A stretch of 64,000 nucleotides of DNA from Changpingibacter yushuensis (GTDB lineage: Bacteria > Actinomycetota > Actinomycetes > Actinomycetales > Actinomycetaceae), in assembly GCF_014041995.1 (NCBI RefSeq), contig NZ_CP059492.1, positions 1,488,001 to 1,552,000 on the forward strand, written 5' to 3'. How positions within the stretch are numbered: position 1 is the stretch's first letter; the number at the start of each line of letters is the position of its first letter. The position numbers and the translations under genes are program-made. Below the pieces are notes generated by a model. It made no database searches. It was not told where the DNA came from and saw only the letters and a program-made list of their open reading frames with translations. Below are positions 38,480 through 47,961 of this stretch, piece by piece.

Positions 38480-39687
38480 CGCCGCACCTCCGGAATGGAG
38501 TCAAGGTAAGCGGCAAGGTTTGCCCGCATCTGGGAAACCGCGTCACCACCGAGTTTTTCAATGAGTTCTTCGGCGACGACGAGCGCGGCCATGGCTTCCG
38601 CAACCACTGCGCCTGGCACCACGGCAGTGGTGTCTGATCGCTGGTGAAGTGCCATAGCTGGCTCCCCGGTGGTCACGTCGATAGTGCGCAGCGCTCGCGG
38701 TACCGTGGAGATTGGTTTGAAGGCGATGCTGAGACGAATCGGTTCACCATTGGACATACCACCTTCAATGCCGCCAGCCCGATTGGTCAAGCGCCTGACG
38801 CGCCCCTCGGTACGCACGATCTCATCATGTGCCTCGCTTCCCAGGCGCGCTGCAGTCTCAAATCCATCGCCAACCTCAACGCCCTTGACGGATTGAATAG
38901 ACATAAGTGCACCAGCAAACTTGGCGTCCAATCTGGAGAGTGGAGTGGTGTAGCTTCCGAGGCCTTGCGGGACTCCGTAGATCAAGACCTCGGCCACACC
39001 TCCCAAGGTGTCCCCCGCCTTCTTCGCTGCATCAATCTCTGCGATCATTGCAGCCTCATATTCTGGCGCCAAGCAACGCACGGCAGAGCGGTCCAAGGCT
39101 GCGGCATCTTCAGGTACTGGAACATACCCGGAGCGATCAACTGCGCTGCCGATTCTCACCACGTGGGAGATCACTGTTATCCCAGCAACCTGCGCGTTGA
39201 TAGCACTGGCCAGTGCCCCCAACGCGACCCGTGCCGCGGTCTCACGAGCTGATGCGCGCTCCAAAACTGGACGCGCATCGTCAAAACCAAACTTGTTCAT
39301 GCCCACCAGATCGGCGTGCCCCGGGCGCGGAGCAGTAAGCGGGCGATTCCGTGCCACTTCGCGCTCATCTCCGGTACCCGCGTCAATCTTGAGAGCATCG
39401 GGATCCACAGGATCTGGAGACATCACTGTCTCCCACTTCGGCCATTCCGAATTCCCAATCTCCATCGCAATAGGCGAACCCAGCGTGCTCCCGTGGCGCA
39501 CTCCCGTGAGAATCGTGCAGACGTCCTGCTCAAACGCTTGGCGGGCGCCCCGGCCATACCCTTTCCTACGGCGGGCTAACGCCGAGCGGAGGTCCTCTGT
39601 CGAGAAAGCTAACCCTGCGGGCACGCCTTCTACAAGGGCAACCAACGCGCGGCCATGAGATTCTCCTGCAGTACTCCAGCGAAACAT
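38476..39687 (-). CDS. aroC: Chorismate synthase
   Basis: Final step of the shikimate pathway, making chorismate with reduced FMN. The 403-residue protein starts [20 protein letters not shown] and contains the signatures [49 protein letters not shown] and [21 protein letters not shown] use ATG 39687; the reading frame stays open about 320 nt further upstream through pilD, but that part is not homologous. It heads the aroC-aroK pair. Confidence 0.96.
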   Translation of the reverse strand: MFRWSTAGESHGRALVALVEGVPAGLAFSTEDLRSALARRRKGYGRGARQAFEQDVCTILTGVRHGSTLGSPIAMEIGNSEWPKWETVMSPDPVDPDALKIDAGTGDEREVARNRPLTAPRPGHADLVGMNKFGFDDARPVLERASARETAARVALGALASAINAQVAGITVISHVVRIGSAVDRSGYVPVPEDAAALDRSAVRCLAPEYEAAMIAEIDAAKKAGDTLGGVAEVLIYGVPQGLGSYTTPLSRLDAKFAGALMSIQSVKGVEVGDGFETAARLGSEAHDEIVRTEGRVRRLTNRAGGIEGGMSNGEPIRLSIAFKPISTVPRALRTIDVTTGEPAMALHQRSDTTAVVPGAVVAEAMAALVVAEELIEKLGGDAVSQMRANLAAYLDSIPEVRR

Positions 39688-39754
39688 GGTTCTGATTCTG
39701 TCACGCGCCCGCGGGGTAGGTCCAAGCGGCCACAGTGTGGGCGCGCACGATCGC

Positions 39755-40282
39755 CTATATGAGGGCGGCAACCAGCCATGCTCCTCCAAGCAGCCATGGC
39801 CCAAGTGGCACAGGTGCACGCGGGTCAATGCCGCGAAATGCCTGCATGAGAAACGAGTGCAGGCCCAAAGCCAGTGAAGCGGCCACAAGAGCACCGAGAA
39901 GCGCAGAAGGTTCTCCGAGCCACAGGCCAAGAACACCGAGGAGTTTTGCGTCTCCCAACCCCACTCCCCAGCCGCGATGGAGCAAGTGTCCGAGTAGAAG
40001 ACCACCTAAACCAGTGGCAACTCCATGAAGAAGCTCAGAGCCCGATGATGATGCGCCCAATGCGAATGTATATGCGATCAAGAGCAACGGATCAGGGAGA
40101 ATGCGTGTTAACCAGTCAACGGCCGCTGCAGCGCACAGCGCACCAACCACACATGCACCCAACACTCCCGCAACGCCACTCAATCGTGCGCACGCGTAAC
40201 CTCCAAGGCCTATTCCCACTAAAGCAGGAATGCTCATGGAATTGCGGGTAAGCCGAGCCTTTGACCACAGTTGATCGTTCAC
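39755..40282 (-). CDS. Prepilin peptidase-type protease (A24 family)
   Basis: Membrane aspartyl protease that would cleave type IV prepilin-like leaders. The 175-residue protein is mostly hydrophobic with about five or six helices and keeps both catalytic aspartates: [12 protein letters not shown] and [14 protein letters not shown] (the GxGD motif). It lacks the N-terminal cysteine-rich methylase domain of E. coli PilD, which is common in short actinobacterial versions. Start is GTG 40282; ATG 40237 is possible. No pilin gene is in the window. It keeps the conserved aroE-pilD-aroC order. Confidence 0.85.
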   Translation of the reverse strand: MNDQLWSKARLTRNSMSIPALVGIGLGGYACARLSGVAGVLGACVVGALCAAAAVDWLTRILPDPLLLIAYTFALGASSSGSELLHGVATGLGGLLLGHLLHRGWGVGLGDAKLLGVLGLWLGEPSALLGALVAASLALGLHSFLMQAFRGIDPRAPVPLGPWLLGGAWLVAALI

Positions 40283-40351
40283 ACTGAGATGGTAGAAAGG
40301 CGCGGCTCATCCGTGCCTAGCAATCCCCAGGTGAGACAGACCTTCCGCACC

Positions 40352-41032
40352 TCATCCGCGCCGCGCGTGCCTGTGGAACACTCGTCGCATCTCGGCCACA
40401 TCGGGCTCTCTAGAAGTGAACAACCGCAGCTGTGCGGCAGCCGTGTGTAGGGCAACTTGCGCTGGTTCAACCACAAAAGAATCACAGGTCAGCGTCAGGC
40501 CGCGTTCATCATTAGAGACGACCAGATCCGCCACATGTGTGCGCTCCAACTCAATGCCCAACCGATGCGCCACAGCTCCGCTGAACGGGTCTCCCCCAGC
40601 ATCAATACCGGTTACTCGCAATTGCGTTAGAGCCGCCAAGGCAGACCACGCAAGCGGACCTGCCGCCTCGATGTGAGCGTTTCCAGAGATGTACCGGCGA
40701 CCTGCAGCCTCTCTGACTGCCTCCACAATCCCGCCTACTAGCGCCAAGAAGCCATACGCCCCAGGTAGATTGCGCGAGAAGCCGATGGAATCCACACTGC
40801 CCACTGCGCGCGCCAGGCCATCGGACAAGTGGCATGCCTTCATAGCCGCCACGCCATCCTCGGGTGCAATAACGATTCCGAGCGTATTGGGAGTGTGTGC
40901 ACCAATGGCCTCATTCAGCGAACCTGACAACGGCTCTATTCTGGCCGAGGAACCGGCACGAAGAAGATCGATGTCATAGGCACCTAGACCGCCAGCGAAA
41001 AGGATCAGCTCTGCGGATTCTTCTCGAGCCAT
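40352..41032 (-). CDS. Degenerate shikimate dehydrogenase-like protein
   Basis: Occupies the aroE position between mltG and pilD, but at 226 residues is about 45-50 shorter than AroE. The C terminus is clearly AroE-like (VALHTAAAQLRLFTSREPDVAEM, the helix normally reading LVHQAA..F.LWTG). The active-site parts are missing: no SxSPxxHN near the N terminus, the NVTxPxK lysine motif reads GIVIAPEDG, and the NTDG/DNxD site reads PGAYGFL. The glycine-rich NADP loop is replaced by AAGPLAW. The frame is intact with AGGAG before the ATG, overlapping mltG by 28 nt. Shikimate dehydrogenase activity looks unlikely. Confidence 0.72.
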   Translation of the reverse strand: MAREESAELILFAGGLGAYDIDLLRAGSSARIEPLSGSLNEAIGAHTPNTLGIVIAPEDGVAAMKACHLSDGLARAVGSVDSIGFSRNLPGAYGFLALVGGIVEAVREAAGRRYISGNAHIEAAGPLAWSALAALTQLRVTGIDAGGDPFSGAVAHRLGIELERTHVADLVVSNDERGLTLTCDSFVVEPAQVALHTAAAQLRLFTSREPDVAEMRRVFHRHARRG

Positions 41033-42138
41033 TCCCGAAACTCCTGAACATTCTCGTTGTGCTCTGCCAGCGTGGCGGCAAACTTCGTCTCACCCGTATC
41101 GAGATTCACGGTGACGAAGTACAGCCAGTCGCCTTCAGCTGGATTAACGGCTGCATCAAGTGCATCCAATCCCGCTGAACCAATCGGCGTCGGGGGCAAG
41201 CCCTTATGAAGGTACGTGTTGAATGGAGTGTCCTCGGCAAGCTCATCCGAGGTTGGCACGCCACCGGTCTTTCCGAGACCGTAGAGAACCGTGGAGTCCA
41301 TTTGAAGGTAACCGTTGACTTCGGTTGAATCCACGAGCCGATTCTCAATGACCCTCGCCACCTGCGCAAAGTCAGTCGAATTGCCCTCGCGTTCAATGAT
41401 GGATGCCTTGATGAGAAGCGACTGCCAATCAGATCGATCCACAGAAAGCTCTTCGAGCTGTGAGATACGCGAAGAGACCATCTCAGACAACGCCTCAGCG
41501 GCAGTCACGTCGGGTTCGAACGTGTAGGTCAGCGGTGCGTACCAACCTTCTGGTTGGCCGTCTGCTTCAGCGGGCAAACCAATATCACCCGCTGCGGCTT
41601 CTTCAACATCAGAGGAATCAACGGAAAGCGCTGACGCAAGCCTGTCATACACCTGCCATGTTGTGAAACCTTCGGGAATGGTCACCGTGATGTTTGCTTT
41701 GTTGGCAGGATCCAGCAGAGCGGTCACTGCCCCGGCGGCAGACATCTGCAGCTTCAACGTAAATGTGCCCGGCTGGATACTTGAAGCGCGTGGATCTGCA
41801 TTGTACGCATCTATGAATGAACTCGTTGTTGCGACGACGTCGGCGTCTTTGAGAATCGATGCGATCTCTCGCCCGGTTGCGCCTTCAGGAACTGTGACGG
41901 TGACAGAGCCGGTACCCGGCCCCGGATAGTCAGAAACCCCACGATCCACTGATAAGAAGTTCGGCACAACCACCACTGCAGCTGCAGAGAGAATCATCAT
42001 GAGGAACCCGGTGATAAATGCCGTGCGCACACGATGCTTCCGGCGAGAGGCCTTCACCTCACGTGGGGCGTGGGCTCGCCTGTCTCGCCTGGAGCCTGGC
42101 TGATCCGTGCCACCCATTTCATCGAACAGGTCGCTCAT
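41005..42138 (-). CDS. mltG: Endolytic murein transglycosylase MltG
   Basis: Cleaves nascent peptidoglycan to set glycan strand length. The 377-residue protein has a charged cytosolic N terminus, a single transmembrane helix (about 40-62) and an extracytoplasmic LysM-like plus YceG domain. The catalytic Glu is in LIKASIIEREGNSTDFAQVARVIENRL (written here as separate motifs IIEREGN and ARVIENRL), followed by LQMDSTVLYGLG, PFNTYLHKGLPPTPIGSAG and FVTVNLDTGETKFAAT. It follows ruvX by 2 nt. Confidence 0.94.
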   Translation of the reverse strand: MSDLFDEMGGTDQPGSRRDRRAHAPREVKASRRKHRVRTAFITGFLMMILSAAAVVVVPNFLSVDRGVSDYPGPGTGSVTVTVPEGATGREIASILKDADVVATTSSFIDAYNADPRASSIQPGTFTLKLQMSAAGAVTALLDPANKANITVTIPEGFTTWQVYDRLASALSVDSSDVEEAAAGDIGLPAEADGQPEGWYAPLTYTFEPDVTAAEALSEMVSSRISQLEELSVDRSDWQSLLIKASIIEREGNSTDFAQVARVIENRLVDSTEVNGYLQMDSTVLYGLGKTGGVPTSDELAEDTPFNTYLHKGLPPTPIGSAGLDALDAAVNPAEGDWLYFVTVNLDTGETKFAATLAEHNENVQEFREWLEKNPQS

Positions 42139-42140
42139 CG

Positions 42141-42611
42141 TTACCTTTCGTCATGAGACGGGACCGGCACCAACTCACCTGGGGCTTCACCCGTCCTGCG
42201 CTCAATTTCCAGCGCGGTTTCCAAGATAACGATAGCTGCCGCTTGGTCCACAACACTGCGATGCCGTCGCGAGTTGAGTCCGGATTGTGACAATTGCGTG
42301 TGAGCTGTCACACTCGAAAGCCGCTCGTCCACCATCCTCACGGGAACTGGATCGATTCTCTTGGCAAATAGGTCTGCCCAATGCCGAGCATGGCGCGCCG
42401 ATATACCTTCCGTGCCATCCATGTTCAAAGGAAGTCCCACGATGACTTCCATAACCTCTTGCTCACGCGCAATACGCAGAGCTTTGCGGATGTCTGAACC
42501 ATTGCGCGTCAACGTCGTGACAGGAGTCGCGAGGATCGCGTCGGGGTCACACATCGCGACCCCGACGCGAGCTTCACCTACGTCTATAGCAAGACGCTTG
42601 CCTCGCCTCAT
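42141..42611 (-). CDS. ruvX: RuvX/YqgF RNase H-fold protein (putative pre-16S rRNA nuclease)
   Basis: A 156-residue RNase H-like nuclease fold; YqgF is reported to process pre-16S rRNA and has also been called a Holliday junction resolvase. Conserved parts are LAIDVGEARVGVAMCDPD with the first Asp, VIVGLPLNMDGTEG, VRMVDERLSSVTA with the Glu, and VVDQAAAIVILE with the last Asp. The start overlaps the alaS stop by four bases. Confidence 0.93.
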   Translation of the reverse strand: MRRGKRLAIDVGEARVGVAMCDPDAILATPVTTLTRNGSDIRKALRIAREQEVMEVIVGLPLNMDGTEGISARHARHWADLFAKRIDPVPVRMVDERLSSVTAHTQLSQSGLNSRRHRSVVDQAAAIVILETALEIERRTGEAPGELVPVPSHDER

Positions 42612-45274
42612 TTGTCCAATTCTGAATCGATGGCTGCTTCGGCCGCAATGATCTTTGTTGCATCAGTGCCACCACCTTGTGCGATGTCATCTTTGCCGCC
42701 ACCGCCACCGCCAAGAATCCTCGATGCGAGCTTTGTCAGCATCCCAGCCTTGACACCGGAATCACGTGCGGCCGATGTGGTAGCCACCACGATCGCCGGA
42801 CGGTCCTTAACCACCCCAGTGGCGATCACAACTGCAGGTTCGGAATCAGAGATCCGGCCGCGAATCTCGGTTGCCATCATGCGCACATCATCTTGGCTGG
42901 CAACCTCACCGAGGTTGTCAATGTAGACCTTGATGCGACCCACCGAATGGACCGAGTTGAGTACGCCAGCAACGCCCGAAAGGAGCTTGTCACGGCGGAG
43001 GTTTGTGATCTCCTTTTCGGCGCACTTTAAGCGTCCGAGCAGCGCCTCAATACGATCGGGAAGTTCCTCAGAACGCGCCCCCACCATCTGGGAAAGCTGA
43101 GAAACCAATGCCCGCTCTACTGCACCCTTGTTGTAGGCGCCTTCACCAACCAATGCGTCGATGCGGCGCACGCCCGAACCGATGGATGCCTCACCAAGGA
43201 GTGTCACCAAACCGATTTCGCCGGTGTCAGAGACGTGCGTGCCAGCACACAGTTCCTTCGACCATTCGTCGCCGATCGAAACCACGCGTACAATCTTGCC
43301 GTACTTTTCGCCAAACAACGCCATGGCGCCAGTCTTGCGGGCGTCATCGATAGTCATCAACTCATCCGTGACCGCAAGGTTTTCCTGCAGGCGCTCGTTG
43401 ACTCGCGCCTCGATCCCGGACATCACGTCAGTTGGGATCTGAGAGCCGTGCCTGAAATCGAAACGCAACCGTGAAGGCGCATCCTCAGAACCAGCCTGAG
43501 TTGCTTGTTCCCCAAGGAATTCGTGAAGCGCCTTGTGCACCATGTGTGTGGAGGTGTGCGCACGGGCAATCTGCACCCGGCGGTCCGTATCTATGGACGC
43601 AGCAACCTTGTCGCCCAAGGCGATTGTGCCCTCCGTAAGGGTACCGCGATGAACATGCAGACCCTTGACCGGTGCCTGAACGTCTTGTACGTCCACCAAC
43701 CCACCACCCGAGACGGAGATGGTGCCGCGATCAGCCAGCTGCCCACCCATCTCGGCGTAGAAAGGAGTCTGATCCAAAACCACATCGACTTCTGCTGGAG
43801 CAGTCGCCGCAGGAACGGGAACTCCGTTCTGCAGCAATGCCACGACCTTTGCCTCAGCGGTCGAATCGGTATAGCCAAGGAACTGGGTGGGGCCACCCTG
43901 CGCGCCAAGAATCTCGTGGTACACATGGGCATCCACATGTCCAGACTTCTTCGCCTGCGCATCGGCACGGGCCCGATCCTTCTGCTCCTGCATGAGGGAG
44001 CGGAAGCCCTTCTCGTCCACACTGATGCCCTTTTCTTCGGCCATCTCGAGAGTCAGATCGATCGGGAAGCCGTAGGTATCGTGCAGTGTGAATGCATCTT
44101 TACCGGTCAGAGTGGAGTTCTTGGCCTTTGAGACCGCCAGGTCGAAGATCTGGGTTCCAGCCACCAGCGTACGGCGGAACGCCTCTTCTTCCTCACTTGC
44201 CACCTGGAGGATTTGGTCGAAACCAGCCTCCAGCTCAGGGTAGGACTCTTTCATGGCGTCCTTCGACGCTGTGATGAGAGCTGGGACGACGACGTCGTCG
44301 ACTCCAAGGAGACGAACGGATCGTACGGCGCGGCGCAGTAGCCGGCGAAGTACGTAGCCACGACCATCGTTACCAGGGCGAACGCCGTCGCCAATAAGCA
44401 TCATTGATGAACGGATGTGATCGGCGATTACGCGCATACGGACGTCGTCGTCGCTGTTGGCGCCATAAGCCTTGCCGGAAAGCTGCTCCGTGGTAGCAAT
44501 GACCGGGAACACCTGATCAGTTTCATACATGTTCGCTTTGTCCTGAAGCAGGAAAGCGATGCGCTCAAGGCCAGCGCCCGTGTCAATGGCTGTCTGGTCC
44601 AAATCGCCAAGCAGAGGGAAGTTCTTACCTTCGCCCTCACCGCGCAGGTACTGATCAAAAACTAGGTTCCAGATCTCCAAGTAGCGGTCGCCGCCAGGAT
44701 CAACTGTGCCGCCTACGGCGTCGGGCCCGAACTCCGGGCCGCGGTCGTAATGGATCTCGGCGCACGGACCTGCAGGGCCAGGCTGTCCTGTGGACCAGAA
44801 AATCTGATCGCGCGTCAGCCGCACAACGTGCTTCGGATCCAAACCAATGGTCTTGGTCCACGCGTTGTAGCTCACCTCGTCTTGGTCCCAGATAGTGACC
44901 CAGATGCGGTCACCATCCAAGCCGTAGCCACCTTCAGCCACAGACGCTGTCAACAGACCCCACGCGAGATCGATGGCGCCTTCCTTGAAGTAATCGCCAA
45001 AGGAGAAGTTGCCGCACATCTGAAAAAACGTGCCGTGACGCGTGGTCCTGCCAACGTTCTCAATGTCATTGGTGCGGATGCACTTCTGGACGGATGCGAT
45101 GCGCGGGTAAGGAGCAGGTTCAGTTCCCACGATGTAAGGAATGAATGGGACCATACCTGCAATCGTGAACAGGATTGACGGGTCCGGCGAAACGAGTGGG
45201 ACGGACGGGGCGATGTGATGCCCGTTCTTCTCGAAGTAGTCGAGCCAACGCTGGCGGATCTCAGCGGTACGCAT
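42608..45274 (-). CDS. alaS: Alanyl-tRNA synthetase
   Basis: Charges tRNA-Ala. The 888-residue protein has the class II catalytic domain (MRTAEIRQRWLDYFEKNGH, TRHGTFFQMCGNFSFGDYFK), the editing domain with the zinc ligands HTSTHMVHKAL and CAGTHVSDTGEIG, and the C-Ala domain ending in a glycine-rich ILGGGGGGKDDIAQGG. I use ATG 45274, preceded by AGGAGAAGG; a longer frame reaches back only 12 codons. No T-box or other leader motif is seen in the 115 nt upstream. Confidence 0.96.
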   Translation of the reverse strand: MRTAEIRQRWLDYFEKNGHHIAPSVPLVSPDPSILFTIAGMVPFIPYIVGTEPAPYPRIASVQKCIRTNDIENVGRTTRHGTFFQMCGNFSFGDYFKEGAIDLAWGLLTASVAEGGYGLDGDRIWVTIWDQDEVSYNAWTKTIGLDPKHVVRLTRDQIFWSTGQPGPAGPCAEIHYDRGPEFGPDAVGGTVDPGGDRYLEIWNLVFDQYLRGEGEGKNFPLLGDLDQTAIDTGAGLERIAFLLQDKANMYETDQVFPVIATTEQLSGKAYGANSDDDVRMRVIADHIRSSMMLIGDGVRPGNDGRGYVLRRLLRRAVRSVRLLGVDDVVVPALITASKDAMKESYPELEAGFDQILQVASEEEEAFRRTLVAGTQIFDLAVSKAKNSTLTGKDAFTLHDTYGFPIDLTLEMAEEKGISVDEKGFRSLMQEQKDRARADAQAKKSGHVDAHVYHEILGAQGGPTQFLGYTDSTAEAKVVALLQNGVPVPAATAPAEVDVVLDQTPFYAEMGGQLADRGTISVSGGGLVDVQDVQAPVKGLHVHRGTLTEGTIALGDKVAASIDTDRRVQIARAHTSTHMVHKALHEFLGEQATQAGSEDAPSRLRFDFRHGSQIPTDVMSGIEARVNERLQENLAVTDELMTIDDARKTGAMALFGEKYGKIVRVVSIGDEWSKELCAGTHVSDTGEIGLVTLLGEASIGSGVRRIDALVGEGAYNKGAVERALVSQLSQMVGARSEELPDRIEALLGRLKCAEKEITNLRRDKLLSGVAGVLNSVHSVGRIKVYIDNLGEVASQDDVRMMATEIRGRISDSEPAVVIATGVVKDRPAIVVATTSAARDSGVKAGMLTKLASRILGGGGGGKDDIAQGGGTDATKIIAAEAAIDSELDK

Positions 45275-45389
45275 TGTTTTCCTTCTCCTGACCCACTCGG
45301 GCCATGTCAAACCAAGCGGCTAGAGTGCCGCGCAAAAGCTTTGTGTCGCGCTAGCCCGCCGAACCGGGCGCAGGCAACGGGCCAACGAA

Positions 45390-45782
45390 TTAGTCACGGG
45401 CCGATGAAGCGGCATCGGATTCAGCCTCAGGTGACTGCCGTGAGAACGACGACTTCACCTTTTCAGCACCACGCCGAACCGCCAAGAATGGCGCAGACAC
45501 CGTTGAGGTGACCAATGTAGTCATGGCAGAAATATCTTCGGTGGTACGGGCCGCCGCCGAAGTAATGGAATCGAGCCGTTCGACCTGACCGTTGACGTCA
45601 CGGACCGTCTTCGCGGCCTCATCGATGGCTGGAAGAGTGTGCTGTGTCAACTCTTCCACTGTGGCTGCCAAGCGATCGAGTACTTTCGAAAGCTTGCCGA
45701 TCGGGCGGATAAGTGCAATGACGAGCGCAAGGAAGGCAAGGGCCGCAATGAGCCCGGCGATCTGTCCGAGTGAAATATCCAC
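45390..45782 (-). CDS. DUF948 family membrane-anchored protein
   Basis: A 130-residue protein with one N-terminal transmembrane helix (about 5-27, GQIAGLIAALAFLALVIALI) followed by a heptad-rich, probably coiled-coil stretch (VLDRLAATVEELTQHTLPAIDEAAKTV...) and a charged C-terminal tail. Function of the family is unknown. I choose GTG 45782 because CGGAGG lies at the right distance, whereas a TTG at 45800 would start inside the terminator loop region. It is conserved next to alaS in actinobacteria. Confidence 0.8.
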   Translation of the reverse strand: MDISLGQIAGLIAALAFLALVIALIRPIGKLSKVLDRLAATVEELTQHTLPAIDEAAKTVRDVNGQVERLDSITSAAARTTEDISAMTTLVTSTVSAPFLAVRRGAEKVKSSFSRQSPEAESDAASSARD

Positions 45783-45800
45783 TGTTCCTCCGGGTAGCAA

Positions 45801-45824
45801 GAACGCGCCCCGAAGGGCGCGTTC
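45801..45824 (-). terminator. Terminator after rpsD
   Basis: GAACGCGCCC (45801-45810) and GGGCGCGTTC (45815-45824) form a perfect 10-bp stem closed by a CGAA tetraloop (TTCG in the RNA). It starts 12 nt after the rpsD stop; a short TTGCT follows. It lies partly in the ribosome-binding neighbourhood of the DUF948 gene. Confidence 0.8.
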
Positions 45825-45836
45825 TCGTATATCGAT

Positions 45837-46457
45837 TTAGCGCGAGTAGTGCTCGACGACCATCTGAACGTCGCACGTCACTGGAACCTCAGCGCGCTTC
45901 GGGCGGCGCACGAGGGTGAAGCGAAGCTTCTCGAGTTCCACATCCAAGTACTCTGGGACCTTGGGAAGAACATCGCGGTGGGCGCCACCAGCAGCAGACA
46001 AGAACGACGGGGAAGCCTGCGAGCGGGCCTTCACCTGAACAACCTGACCCGGCTTGACGCGGAAGGATGGACGATCAACGATACGGCCATCAACCACGAT
46101 GTGACGGTGAGTCACGATCTGGCGTGCCTGCGCTGTGGTGCGGGCAAAGCCTGCACGGAGCACGAGCGCGTCCAGACGCATTTCGAGCAGCTCGACGAGG
46201 TTTTCGCCGGCCAGACCTTCGGAGCGACGAGCTTCATCCCACACGCGGCGCATCTGCTTCTCGCGAATGCCGTACTGGGCGCGCAGACGCTGCTTTTCCT
46301 TCAGACGGACCGAGTAATCGGAATCCTTGGTGCGGCCACGGCCGTGCTCACCAGGACGGTATGGGCGGCGCTGCATGTAGCGCTCAGCCTTAGGGGTCAG
46401 TGCAATGCCGAGTGCGCGCGACTGACGCACCTGCTTACGTGTACGGTTAGCAGACAT
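45837..46457 (-). CDS. rpsD: 30S ribosomal protein S4
   Basis: Primary 16S rRNA-binding protein of the small subunit. The 206-residue protein starts MSANRTRKQVRQSRALGIAL, with the S4 N-terminal domain and the S4 RNA-binding domain near residues 95-160 (MRLDALVLRAGFARTTAQA, VDGRIVDRPSFRVKPGQ). It has no N-terminal zinc-binding cysteines, i.e. the Zn-independent form. ATG 46457 fits the family start; the frame upstream is open but unrelated. The 135-nt leader contains a small CAGCTGG/CCAGCTG hairpin (46483-46502) of unknown role. Confidence 0.95.
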   Translation of the reverse strand: MSANRTRKQVRQSRALGIALTPKAERYMQRRPYRPGEHGRGRTKDSDYSVRLKEKQRLRAQYGIREKQMRRVWDEARRSEGLAGENLVELLEMRLDALVLRAGFARTTAQARQIVTHRHIVVDGRIVDRPSFRVKPGQVVQVKARSQASPSFLSAAGGAHRDVLPKVPEYLDVELEKLRFTLVRRPKRAEVPVTCDVQMVVEHYSR

Positions 46458-46592
46458 TTCTCTCCTGTCGAATATCAATGCACAGCTGGAGAACCAGCTG
46501 CGGGGCCAACTCAAACGGCTAAGACCCCAGGGTGCTGCGTAACTTCCCAAACAGGAAACCACGGTGCCCGAATGGACAACTGTGTAAGACTA

Positions 46593-47933
46593 TCAGCCTT
46601 CGCTAGATAGTATCGAGCGGATGTGCGCGAGCCTGCGTGTGATGTTCGCTTCGTAACCGCGCTCTGTTGGCTGGTAGTACTGGGTATTCTCAAGTCCCTC
46701 CGGCATGAACTCCATCGGTGCCACACCCTCAGGGAAGTCGTGCGCATACTGGTAGCCCTGTGCGTACCCCAGTTCTTGGGCACCTCGAAAGCTATCATTT
46801 CTCAGCTGCAATGGAACTGGGCCAGGCTTGCCAGCGCGCACATCAGCAGTTGCTTGGTTGATAGCGGCGTAGGCGCGATTCGACTTGGGCGCGGTAGCCA
46901 GATGGACGGTTGCCTCCGCCAAGATGATCCGCGCCTCAGGCATTCCTACCAGAGCAACGGCCTGTGCCGCTGCGGTGGCTGTTTGCAGCGCGGACGGATC
47001 AGCTAGTCCAACATCCTCGGCGGCCGAAATCATCAAGCGCCGAGCGATGAAGCGCGGATCCTCGCCTGCCTCAAGCATGCGAGCAAGATAGTGAATCGCC
47101 CCGTCCACATGGGAGCCGCGAATGGATTTGATGAAAGCGGAGATAACGTCATAGTGGTCCTCGCCCGATCTGTCGTATCGCACCGTGGCCCCGTCAGCCG
47201 CTTGCGAGACGTCAGTGAGCGAGATCGTGGCAGATCCGCGCAATCTGGCACCATCGGCGCAGGCCTCAAGCAGGGTGAGCGAGCGCCGCCCATCTTGGCC
47301 CGAAAGCCGGATAAGGTTCTCACGGGCGTCGTCGTCGATCTCAAACTTGTTATCTAGCCCCCGCGAATCTGTGAGTGCCCGTTCGATGAGAGTCTCAATA
47401 CCCTTATCGGTCAAACCCTTCAGCGTGATGAGCAGCGACCGTGAGAGCAAAGGTGAGACAACAGAGAACGCTGGGTTCTCCGTTGTGGCCGCAACGAGGA
47501 TCACCCACCCGTTTTCGACTGCCGGTAGGAGCGCATCCTGTTGAGTCTTGGAAAAACGGTGCACCTCGTCGATGAACAAAATAGTTTCAGTTCCGTTTGC
47601 GGCCAACCGATGCTTGGCCGAAGCGATGACCGCGCGCAGTTCCTTTACACCTGCTGAAACCGCTGAGAGTTCTTCGAAGTGGCGATCACCCGAGCGCGCA
47701 ATGAGGTAGGCAAGAGTAGTTTTGCCTGTACCTGGAGGACCCCACAGAAAGACCGACGACGGCACCGATCCATCCGGTTCGAGAAGTCTGCGCAGAGGAG
47801 AACCCGCTCCGAGCAAGTGGTCCTGCCCCACCAGTTCGTCCACCGTGCGGGGACGCATGCGTACAGCGAGAGGGCCACGTTCGAATGTGGGAACACCCGA
47901 ATCATCCGTGCCAACGTTCTCAAAGAGATCCAT
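46593..47933 (-). CDS. rarA: Replication-associated recombination protein A (RarA/MgsA)
   Basis: AAA+ ATPase that acts at stalled replication forks. The 446-residue protein has Walker A FLWGPPGTGKTTLAYLIA near residue 54, Walker B TILFIDEVHRFSKTQQDALL, sensor-1 region VAATTENPAFSV, and the C-terminal tetramerisation domain with RGSHVDGAIHYLARML and the family signature KSNRAYAAINQA. I place the start at MDLFENVG (47933), 28 nt after the acetyltransferase stop. Confidence 0.94.
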   Translation of the reverse strand: MDLFENVGTDDSGVPTFERGPLAVRMRPRTVDELVGQDHLLGAGSPLRRLLEPDGSVPSSVFLWGPPGTGKTTLAYLIARSGDRHFEELSAVSAGVKELRAVIASAKHRLAANGTETILFIDEVHRFSKTQQDALLPAVENGWVILVAATTENPAFSVVSPLLSRSLLITLKGLTDKGIETLIERALTDSRGLDNKFEIDDDARENLIRLSGQDGRRSLTLLEACADGARLRGSATISLTDVSQAADGATVRYDRSGEDHYDVISAFIKSIRGSHVDGAIHYLARMLEAGEDPRFIARRLMISAAEDVGLADPSALQTATAAAQAVALVGMPEARIILAEATVHLATAPKSNRAYAAINQATADVRAGKPGPVPLQLRNDSFRGAQELGYAQGYQYAHDFPEGVAPMEFMPEGLENTQYYQPTERGYEANITRRLAHIRSILSSEG

Positions 47934-47961
47934 GCTGTCCAGTTTAGGACGTGTTGAGAAA

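Noticed and set aside
39688-40005. N-terminal extension of AroC by 106 residues
   Set aside because: The frame is open, but the extra sequence overlaps pilD, resembles no domain, and the family start [12 protein letters not shown] is clear.
37362-41032. Calling the AroK-like and AroE-like genes pseudogenes
   Set aside because: Both have intact frames, plausible starts and coupled junctions; loss of catalytic residues alone does not make them pseudogenes.
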